A stretch of 58,482 nucleotides of DNA from an uncultured Clostridia bacterium. GTDB lineage: Bacteria > Bacillota > Clostridia > Oscillospirales > Acutalibacteraceae. The position numbers and the translations under genes were made by a program. The notes under the pieces are model-generated. The model did no database searches, was not told the DNA's origin, and saw nothing but the letters and a program-made list of their open reading frames with translations. The DNA is taken from assembly GCA_944384905.1 (NCBI GenBank), contig CALWVE010000007.1, forward strand, positions 1-58,482, written 5' to 3'. Of this stretch, positions 33,310-39,673 are shown piece by piece (position 1 is the first letter of the stretch; each line of letters starts with the position of its first letter).

Positions 33310-33321
33310 TCGTGGTATAAT
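33293..33321 (+). promoter_or_regulatory. Sigma-A-type promoter for the TasA-like/SipW operon
   Basis: TTGAAT, a 17-bp spacer and perfect TATAAT, followed by a leader of about 65 nt. Confidence 0.72.
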
Positions 33322-33391
33322 TTGAACAATAATTGGGTGATTACGTATGTCGCTGCATTTTTATGTCGGCGATACAAGGAGCTGATTTGGT

Positions 33392-34075
33392 ATGCAAACA
33401 ATTCAAAAGACGCATCTTGCAGGCCGTTCGCGCTTTTCCCAGAGTCTGCGGCGGGTATGGCTGCCGGTTTTTATGATTCTGTGCATAATCGGTTTTGCTG
33501 TGCAGATGTCCAGCGTTTCCGTGCGTGCGGCGCAGGCCGATACGGTTTTGGAACTGTATAAAGGCAAAGCGGATGTGAATGAGAAGTTTCAGGCACAGAA
33601 CATGCTTCCTGGAGATGAACTGACCAAGGTTTACGCCGTTAAAGTAAATCATAAGGCGGATCTGACCCTGTTCTTTAATACGGAAATTACCGAACAGACA
33701 CAGTCACTGGGAGATGCTTTGAATATCAAGGTTACTCGCCTGGGCACCGAAAAGAACGAAGTTCTGTATGACGGTTCTTTCTCCGAAATGCAGGGAAAAG
33801 AATTTTCGCAGAAGCTTACGAAAAACGATCAGGGAGAAACGGTTGTGTATTATGAGATTACCGTCTCTGCCGATACTTCCATGGGCAATGAATATCAGGG
33901 AGCAAAATTGCTCGCCGATTTTAATTGGTACACACCAGACGATGGTTCACTGACACCGCCGCAGACCGGCGAAGATCCGCTGACCTGGGTTTGGGTAGCG
34001 CTGGGCGTTTCTGCCGTAGCAATTGTGGTATTTCTTGTTGTTAAGGTTCGGAAGGGAGAGAAGAGCCATGGCTAA
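33392..34075 (+). CDS. Surface protein with N-terminal signal and PQTG-type sorting signal
   Basis: A 227-aa exported protein. A basic N-terminus is followed by a signal segment (about residues 22-46, ending SVSVRAAQA). The ectodomain of about 130 residues is beta-rich with LYKGKADVNEKFQAQNMLPGDELTKVYAVKV and LTLFFNTEI, reminiscent of TasA/camelysin-type or pilin-like wall proteins. The C-terminus has PPQTGED, a hydrophobic helix and KVRKGEKSHG, the layout of a sortase substrate. It is the first gene of a four-gene unit with two TasA-like proteins and a SipW-type signal peptidase. GGAG lies upstream of the ATG. The last 8 nt overlap the next gene. Confidence 0.78.
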   Translation: MQTIQKTHLAGRSRFSQSLRRVWLPVFMILCIIGFAVQMSSVSVRAAQADTVLELYKGKADVNEKFQAQNMLPGDELTKVYAVKVNHKADLTLFFNTEITEQTQSLGDALNIKVTRLGTEKNEVLYDGSFSEMQGKEFSQKLTKNDQGETVVYYEITVSADTSMGNEYQGAKLLADFNWYTPDDGSLTPPQTGEDPLTWVWVALGVSAVAIVVFLVVKVRKGEKSHG

Positions 34076-34616
34076 ATCCAAACAGACCAAAAGAAAAGTA
34101 TGCCTTACGCTGGTCGCTCTTTTTGTTCTTATTTCCTGCTTTGCCCTTACCACTTATGCGTTGGCCAAGCATCAGGTTGCCGTAGAAGATAACCTTTTCG
34201 AAATGGCGCGGATTCGCATCGAGCTCAATGATGGCAAAACCATTTTTGACGGCTCGGATATGAACATCGAACCGGGTTATTCCATTAAAAAGGATTTTAC
34301 AATCGAAAACAAGAGCTCGGTAAACGTATATTACCGCTTGTATCTTGAAAACGTAACGGGTTCGCTGCCCGCTGTGCTGAATTTCGAAATTTATGACGGG
34401 GATAAGCTGCTGTTCAGCGGCAGCGCTCAGGATCTTAAGCGCGAAAATCCCTGCGTGGGCGATGAACCGCTGGAAGTCGGTGAAACCCGTACCCTTACGG
34501 CTGTTGTAAAAATGGCCGAGGGCGCCGGCAACGCTTATCAGAATGGCGATATGGCTTTCGATGTAACAGTTGATGCCGTACAGGCCAAGAATAACGACGA
34601 TAAGCAGTTTGAATGA
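34068..34616 (+). CDS. TasA/camelysin-like protein with SipW-type signal
   Basis: A 182-aa secreted protein. Its leader (KRKVCLTLVALFVLISCFALTTYALA, split here as a basic start and a hydrophobic core) has the shape of SipW-dependent signal peptides. The mature part has RIRIELNDGKTIFD, NIEPGYSIKKDFTIENKSSVNVYYRLYL, of which the PGYSIKKDFTIENKS stretch is typical of TasA-family beta sandwiches, and GEPLEVGETRTL-like loops. Such proteins form extracellular fibres in Bacillus. The ATG at 34068 has GGGAGAG upstream and overlaps the preceding stop by 8 nt, implying coupling. An unusual double hairpin lies after it, before the signal peptidase gene. Confidence 0.82.
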   Translation: MAKSKQTKRKVCLTLVALFVLISCFALTTYALAKHQVAVEDNLFEMARIRIELNDGKTIFDGSDMNIEPGYSIKKDFTIENKSSVNVYYRLYLENVTGSLPAVLNFEIYDGDKLLFSGSAQDLKRENPCVGDEPLEVGETRTLTAVVKMAEGAGNAYQNGDMAFDVTVDAVQAKNNDDKQFE

Positions 34617-34640
34617 TCCAACAAAGATGATTTTTCTTTC

Positions 34641-34706
34641 CGTTCCGATCAGCATTCGGAACGGGAACCAAAGGGCATAATCAAAGGTTTGTGCCTTTTG
34701 GTTCCC
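34641..34706 (+). promoter_or_regulatory. Two overlapping hairpins before the signal peptidase gene
   Basis: CGTTCCGA/TCGGAACG forms a first stem. GGGAACCAAAGGGCA (34663-34677) and TGCCTTTTGGTTCCC (34692-34706) form a second 15-bp stem. The 3' arm of the first and the 5' arm of the second touch, so extended forms exclude each other. No T-tract follows, so this is an mRNA structure or processing site rather than a terminator; the SD GGGGAG follows 7 nt later. Confidence 0.5.
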
Positions 34707-34723
34707 GAAAGTGGGGAGAAAGG

Positions 34724-35449
34724 ATGAATCAGAGAATGAGAAAAGCGATGAGCATCATTGCAAAGGTCATCACTGCAATCATCGCAGTCTTTGCAGTTTT
34801 TGTCATGGTTTTTACCATTATATCCGTCAATACGGTGGGCCGCGATGCGGATTTTCTGGGATATAAACCCTATATCGTATTATCCGATTCCATGCAGGAT
34901 ACATTTGCGGTAGGCGATCTAACCGTTAGCAAAAAGGTAGATCCCCAAACGCTACAGCCCGGCGATATCGTTACATTTGAATCGATTGATCCCGCCAACT
35001 ACGGCGAAATTGTAACACATAAAATTCGCGAGATTACAACTTACGAAGGCAAACAGGCTTTTGTGACCTACGGTACTACCACAGGGGTAGACGATGCTTA
35101 TCCCGCCCTTTTTGAAAACGTAGTCGGTGAATATGTTTTCAAATTGCCCAAGATGGGTTATTTCTTCAATTTTCTTAAGTCTCCATCGGGTTATTTCCTT
35201 GTAATATTGATTCCCTTTGCCATATTAATTCTTGCACAGGCTTTACATTTCTTTAAACTTGTGAGACAATATAAAGCAGAACAGCAAGAAGAGCTGAACG
35301 CTCAGAAAAGACAAATGGAAGAAGAGCGGGAAAAGTCCAGACAAATGGAAGAAGAACTGCAGCGTTTGCGTGCACAGATTGCGGATGCGCAGTCGGCGAA
35401 TAACGAGAACAGAGATGCTGATTATGGCATTTCCGGAGAGGATGAGTAA
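34724..35449 (+). CDS. sipW: Signal peptidase I, SipW (ER) type
   Basis: A 241-aa membrane protease for the adjacent fibre proteins. It has an N-terminal membrane helix (about 12-36), catalytic Ser56 in VLSDSM, PGDIVTF, and His99 in EIVTHKI where ordinary bacterial enzymes have Lys; Ser/His is the mark of the ER/SipW class. A second membrane helix is at about 163-185. The tail is an unusual charged coiled coil (about 190-230: EEQEELNAQKRQMEEEREKSR, given here only as a region rich in Glu, Gln, Arg). GGGGAG precedes the ATG. It lies one base from the next gene. Confidence 0.9.
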   Translation: MNQRMRKAMSIIAKVITAIIAVFAVFVMVFTIISVNTVGRDADFLGYKPYIVLSDSMQDTFAVGDLTVSKKVDPQTLQPGDIVTFESIDPANYGEIVTHKIREITTYEGKQAFVTYGTTTGVDDAYPALFENVVGEYVFKLPKMGYFFNFLKSPSGYFLVILIPFAILILAQALHFFKLVRQYKAEQQEELNAQKRQMEEEREKSRQMEEELQRLRAQIADAQSANNENRDADYGISGEDE

Positions 35450-35450
35450 C

Positions 35451-36266
35451 ATGTCACACAATCATTTCATTCAGAACAAATCGAAGAAACCTTCCCGGAA
35501 GACGACAGGCCGGGCGGCCGTAATGATTGCGGCTATGTTGGTTACCCTGCTTTTCTGTTCGGTTACAGCCTTTGCCTGGTTCTCCGCTAATGTAGCCAAC
35601 ACCGGTAACACGATTGAGACAGGTGATTATCAGATAACAGTTGAGATTAAAGATGGCGATAACTTTGTCCTTATTGATCCTGTGAATCTTCCTTTGCAGC
35701 TGGGTACGGGTACGTATACAATTCGTTTGACTGCTTCTGGCGCAGTGTCTACCGGATATTGTAAGATTGCTTTGAATGATCAATATTATTATACTCCTCA
35801 ACTTGCGCCGGAAAAGCGGATGGAATTTACAATTGCTTTAGATGAACTTACAAATGCTTCGTTTATGGCTTATTGGGGCAATTATGATGGAGAGGATGTT
35901 ATTGATCCGGAAAAAGGCATTGTTGTTGGAACGCCTTCGGCTGGTAATTCTTTGAATAATGAACCGTCTAAGCCCGAATCTACAGTTTCCGAAGCTCCGG
36001 AAAGCAAGGATGAGGCTGTAGAAGAAACGCCGTCTGAGCCTGTTGAATCCAAGGTTGAGTCTACGGAATCTCAGACTTCTTCCACCGAATCGACGGAATC
36101 TCAGGTTTCTGAAACCTCCGAAGTTTCCTCTGAAACTTCCGAGACTTCCGAAACGCCTGTTACTTCCGTAGACCCGAATGTGGAGTCTAACGGTGAAGGA
36201 ACCGAGACGGAAACGAAAACCCCGACTGAAACTGAAACAGAAACAACCACTTCTGTAGAAGAGTAA
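35451..36266 (+). CDS. Secreted TasA-like protein with Ser/Thr/Glu-rich tail
   Basis: A 271-aa exported protein. A basic start (SKKPSRKTTGR) leads to a hydrophobic leader and AFAWFSANVANTGNTIETGDYQI, where the AWFSA...N.IETG pattern is typical of SipW-dependent TasA-like proteins. The beta-rich body runs to about residue 155. The remaining 110 residues are low-complexity Ser, Thr, Glu, Pro and Val (SETSETSE-like), with no sorting motif or membrane helix. It would be a secreted fibre or matrix subunit with a flexible acidic stalk. GGAGAGG lies 9 nt upstream of the ATG. Last gene of the operon. Confidence 0.8.
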   Translation: MSHNHFIQNKSKKPSRKTTGRAAVMIAAMLVTLLFCSVTAFAWFSANVANTGNTIETGDYQITVEIKDGDNFVLIDPVNLPLQLGTGTYTIRLTASGAVSTGYCKIALNDQYYYTPQLAPEKRMEFTIALDELTNASFMAYWGNYDGEDVIDPEKGIVVGTPSAGNSLNNEPSKPESTVSEAPESKDEAVEETPSEPVESKVESTESQTSSTESTESQVSETSEVSSETSETSETPVTSVDPNVESNGEGTETETKTPTETETETTTSVEE

Positions 36267-36278
36267 ACAAAAAACAAG

Positions 36279-36318
36279 ACCGCTTTCTTGGGATAAAACC
36301 AAAGAAAGCGGTTTTCTT
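36279..36318 (+). terminator. Terminator of the TasA-like operon
   Basis: ACCGCTTTCTTGG pairs with CCAAAGAAAGCGGT, followed by TTTCTTTT. Confidence 0.8.
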
Positions 36319-36321
36319 TTG

Positions 36322-36363
36322 CAAAATAAAAGAACCCGGGCGGCGTACCGTCCGGGTTTGTTG
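36322..36363 (-). terminator. Terminator after the aldolase-family gene
   Basis: AACCCGGGCGG/CCGTCCGGGTT; on the minus strand the stem is followed by CTTTTATTTT. Confidence 0.7.
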
Positions 36364-36364
36364 T

Positions 36365-37345
36365 TTAACCGATGTCGTCCAGAATTTCCTGATAAAACTG
36401 CGTGTAATCGATTCTTCCGTCGCGGATAAATTCGATGGCTGAGGATGGATGACTATTCAGAATACCTGTGAGCAGATAGGGGAGATCAAAGCCCCAGGTT
36501 TCTTTCTGCTTGAGCGGAACCATGTGCTTTTCAATAAAGCGCATGACCGGCACCAGGTTGTACTTCGGGTTTTTCAGGAACGAAAGCAGTGATTCCAGAT
36601 AGCAGTTTCCGGCTCCACGCCCCATGCCGCATACGGTTCCATCTACAAAACTGGCGCCCAAACGCAGCGATTCAATCGTATTGGCAAAGGCGAGCTGCTG
36701 ATTATTGTGCGCATGAATTCCCACGTTTTTGCCGTATTTCTCTGCGATAGAGAGATACAGCTCCGTCAGCCGGACAATCTGTTCCGGATAAAAAGCGCCG
36801 AAGCTATCGACTAGATAGATGGTATCCACACTGCTTTGCGCCAACAATTCGATGCCTTTGGCCAGATCGTCTGTTCCTGTTTTTGAAACGGCCATCACGT
36901 TTACGCTGGTTTCGTAACCTTTTTTCTTGGCGTCTTCGATCATTTCAATGGCGGCGGGCAATGTGTTGATATAGGTGGCAACCCGGATCAGATCGATAGG
37001 GCTTTCGCTGCGCGGAAGAATATCGCGGTGGAAATCGGTTCGTCCCACATCCGCCATAACCGAAATTTTCAGCCCGGTTTCGTTTTCCCCAACGATGGCC
37101 CGGATATCGTCGTCATCCGAGAATTTCCATTTGCCGAATTTTTCGGGGTCGAACAGGTCTTTCGAGGCTTTATAGCCGAATTCCATATAGTCTACGCCTG
37201 CAGCCACATTCATCGCATACAGTGCGCGTACAAAATCATCTGTAAAATAGAAATTGTTCACCAGTCCGCCGTCTCGCAGCGTTGCATCCAGCACACGTAC
37301 GTCTTCACGTACGGTCATCAGTGAACCTTTTGATTCTCCTGCCAT
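36365..37345 (-). CDS. HMGL-like (DRE-TIM) aldolase catalytic-domain protein
   Basis: A 326-aa TIM-barrel enzyme of the DRE-TIM metallolyase superfamily. The metal/substrate motif is LDATLRDGG near the N-terminus, with HAHNN (about residues 214-218) supplying His ligands and GRGAGNC near the end of the barrel. It resembles the barrel of 4-hydroxy-2-oxovalerate aldolase but lacks the full communication domain and an aldehyde dehydrogenase partner. The true substrate is unknown; such genes sometimes act in sugar-acid or cell-surface sugar synthesis. GGAGGAA precedes the ATG. Monocistronic. Confidence 0.82.
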   Translation of the reverse strand: MAGESKGSLMTVREDVRVLDATLRDGGLVNNFYFTDDFVRALYAMNVAAGVDYMEFGYKASKDLFDPEKFGKWKFSDDDDIRAIVGENETGLKISVMADVGRTDFHRDILPRSESPIDLIRVATYINTLPAAIEMIEDAKKKGYETSVNVMAVSKTGTDDLAKGIELLAQSSVDTIYLVDSFGAFYPEQIVRLTELYLSIAEKYGKNVGIHAHNNQQLAFANTIESLRLGASFVDGTVCGMGRGAGNCYLESLLSFLKNPKYNLVPVMRFIEKHMVPLKQKETWGFDLPYLLTGILNSHPSSAIEFIRDGRIDYTQFYQEILDDIG

Positions 37346-37405
37346 TGCTTATTCCTCCAATCGTTGCTTTTTCGATTTAAAGCTTTTTGGTGTGAAAGTA
37401 TCTTC

Positions 37406-37433
37406 ATCATACCACAAAATCACAAAATGTCAA
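37406..37433 (-). promoter_or_regulatory. Sigma-A-type promoter for the aldolase-family gene
   Basis: On the minus strand, perfect TTGACA, a 16-bp spacer and TATGAT, about 60 bp upstream of the start. Confidence 0.65.
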
Positions 37434-37527
37434 TGGGGAAATGCATTTTTCAGCTAAAAACAGAAAGAGATAGAAAGAATATCTCTGCCTCTCAGTTTGC
37501 CGGGAAGCTTTAAATGTAAAGCAAACT

Positions 37528-37704
37528 ACAAGAGCGTAAGAGTTTGGATCAAACCTTTTCAAAGGTTTGCGGTTTCCAAAGGCAGAGCCTTTGGCCGCTT
37601 TCCGCAGAAAGCGGAACTCTTTTGCGTTACAAAACGCAGGAAAGGGTGAAAAAACAGTCCGGGGGACTGTTTTGAGGGGAAACCCTCGTCGGGGGTTTCC
37701 CCTC
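37528..37704 (-). repeat. Dispersed hairpin element, copy C (inverted)
   Basis: Third copy, on the minus strand, nearly identical to copy B. It has AGGGGAAACCC/GGGTTTCCCCT, ACAGTCC/GGACTGT, a restored TGCG/CGCA pair, TTCCGC/GCGGAA, CCAAAGGC/GCCTTTGG and AAACCTTT/AAAGGTTT. It lies downstream of prfC in the same direction, within a 457-bp gap that otherwise holds the prfC terminator and the aldolase promoter. Confidence 0.88.
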
Positions 37705-37760
37705 ACCAGCTTGTTATTTGCGCAGTCTTCCAAATTATAAATAGCTTTTTTACAAACCAA

Positions 37761-37788
37761 GAGGCAGAAAGAAATATCTTTCTGCCTC
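37761..37788 (-). terminator. Hairpin terminator after prfC
   Basis: Perfect 12-bp stem GAGGCAGAAAGA / TCTTTCTGCCTC with an AATA loop. The minus-strand tail is TTGGTTTGT, so termination is likely but not ideal. A related AGAGATA/TATCTCT hairpin lies at about 37469-37490. Confidence 0.55.
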
Positions 37789-37802
37789 CATCATGATTTA
37801 TT

Positions 37803-39383
37803 TTAGCGGCTGAATTCCGAAAGCTCCAGACCTTCGTTGTGTTCCAAGGCCCAGCTGATGCTCCATTCGTTCGAGAACAACAGCAGGTAGCGGCCGCGCA
37901 TATCCTGAACTTTTTTGGTGTCGGATGTGAGATTCAGCGTTTTCAAATCCACATCGGGCGTATCAATCCAGCGGATCAGCGAATAGGGCAGATTTTCCAT
38001 CAGAATATCTACATTGTATTCGTTTTCGAGCCGGTACTTAAACACATCGAACTGCAGCGTACCGACAACGCCAACGATAACTTCTTCCATACCGCCGCCG
38101 ATCTCGCGGAACACCTGAATCGCGCCTTCCTGTGCAATCTGTTCCGTTCCCTTGACAAACTGCTTGCGCTTCATGGTGTCTTTCTGACGTACACGGCAGA
38201 AAAATTCCGGCGCAAAAGTGGGAATGCCTTCAAACTGAATCTTTTTGCCGGGAGTGCATACCGTATCGCCGATGGAGAAGATACCCGGATCGAATACGCC
38301 GATGATGTCACCGGCATAGGCTTCGTCGATAATTTCGCGGCTCTGTGCCATCATTTGCTGCGGCTGAGAGAGCTTGATTTTCCGACCCCCCTGTACATGC
38401 TGCACTTCCATGCCTTTTTCAAACTTGCCCGAGCAGATACGCATAAAGGCGATTCGGTCGCGGTGGGCTTTGTTCATGTTGGCCTGAATCTTAAAGACAA
38501 AGGCCGAGAAAGCATTGTCAAACGGGTCTACTGTGCCTTCCGCCGTGTGACGGGGCAGGGGAGAACTCGTCATTTTGAGGAACGCTTCCAAAAACGGCTC
38601 TACGCCGAAGTTGGTCAGTGCCGAACCGAAGAACACCGGGGAAAGCCGGCCGTTCTGTACGCTTTCCAAATCAAACTCATAGCCTGCGCCGTCCAAAAGT
38701 TCTACGTCATCGCGCAGGGTCTGATAAAGGTTTTCACCCAGCGTATTTTCAAGCGAAGAATCCGAAAGATCTACTTCCGTTGCCGTGGCTTCGCGTGCGT
38801 TTCCGTTGCCGGTAAAGGTGATGATCGAGGAATGCTCACGATCGTACACACCCTTGAAATCGATACCGGAACCGATCGGCCAGTTCATGGGATAAGTCTG
38901 GATGCCCAGTTCTTTTTCGATCTCATCGAGCAGGTCATACGGACTGCGTGCGTCGCGGTCCATTTTATTCACAAAGGTGAAGATCGGGATATGACGCATC
39001 GTGCAGACTTTAAACAGCTTTCTCGTCTGCGCTTCTACACCTTTTGCGGCGTCGATCACCATGACGGCGGAATCGGCGGCCATCAGCGTGCGGTAGGTAT
39101 CTTCCGAGAAGTCCTGGTGGCCGGGGGTATCCAGAATATTGATGCAGTAACCTTCATACTGGAACTGCATAACCGAGGAAGTAACCGAAATACCACGCTG
39201 TTTTTCAATTTCCATCCAGTCCGAAACGGCGTGACGCGCACTTTTTTTGCCTTTCACCGCGCCGGCCAGCTGAATAGCCCCGCCGTAAAGCAAAAACTTT
39301 TCGGTCAACGTGGTTTTACCGGCGTCGGGGTGAGAAATAATGGCAAATGTGCGTCTGCGGTTAATTTCACTTCTGGTGTCCAT
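37803..39383 (-). CDS. prfC: Peptide chain release factor 3
   Basis: A 526-aa translational GTPase that ejects RF1/RF2 from the ribosome after termination. G1 is SHPDAGKTTLTEK, G3 is DTPGHQDFSEDTYRTL (the SEDTYRTL form is RF3-specific), and G4 is NKMDRDAR. Domain II and the C-terminal RF3 domain follow, with FEGIPTFAPEFF. GGAGGC lies upstream of the ATG. Single gene with its own promoter. Confidence 0.95.
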   Translation of the reverse strand: MDTRSEINRRRTFAIISHPDAGKTTLTEKFLLYGGAIQLAGAVKGKKSARHAVSDWMEIEKQRGISVTSSVMQFQYEGYCINILDTPGHQDFSEDTYRTLMAADSAVMVIDAAKGVEAQTRKLFKVCTMRHIPIFTFVNKMDRDARSPYDLLDEIEKELGIQTYPMNWPIGSGIDFKGVYDREHSSIITFTGNGNAREATATEVDLSDSSLENTLGENLYQTLRDDVELLDGAGYEFDLESVQNGRLSPVFFGSALTNFGVEPFLEAFLKMTSSPLPRHTAEGTVDPFDNAFSAFVFKIQANMNKAHRDRIAFMRICSGKFEKGMEVQHVQGGRKIKLSQPQQMMAQSREIIDEAYAGDIIGVFDPGIFSIGDTVCTPGKKIQFEGIPTFAPEFFCRVRQKDTMKRKQFVKGTEQIAQEGAIQVFREIGGGMEEVIVGVVGTLQFDVFKYRLENEYNVDILMENLPYSLIRWIDTPDVDLKTLNLTSDTKKVQDMRGRYLLLFSNEWSISWALEHNEGLELSEFSR

Positions 39384-39486
39384 TCCTAAATGCCTCCGCT
39401 CTCCAAAACATTTTCAAATAATCAGCCGCGTTTAATTCACTCGATAGCTGAATTTTCTGTATCGTACTTTTAAGCTCAACTTATAA

Positions 39487-39515
39487 AATATACCATAACA
39501 AAATCTGGAATACAA
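39487..39515 (-). promoter_or_regulatory. Sigma-A-type promoter for prfC
   Basis: On the minus strand, TTGTAT, a 17-bp spacer and TATATT, about 105 bp upstream of the start. Confidence 0.45.
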
Positions 39516-39608
39516 GTTTTTGTAGAATTTTTCTAACGGTATTTTCTGCATAAAGCGCCCAAAACATGCCAAAGAATCAACGAATTTACTTTTTTATTGA
39601 AAAAACAG

Positions 39609-39637
39609 TTGTAATTGCGCGCATTTTCTTATATACT
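39609..39637 (+). promoter_or_regulatory. Sigma-A-type promoter for the lysozyme gene
   Basis: TTGTAA, a 17-bp spacer and TATACT. A further TATAAT at 39652-39657 lies too near the ribosome site to be the main -10. Confidence 0.55.
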
Positions 39638-39673
39638 GTATAGCGTATTAGTATAATTTATGGAGGTTCTGTT

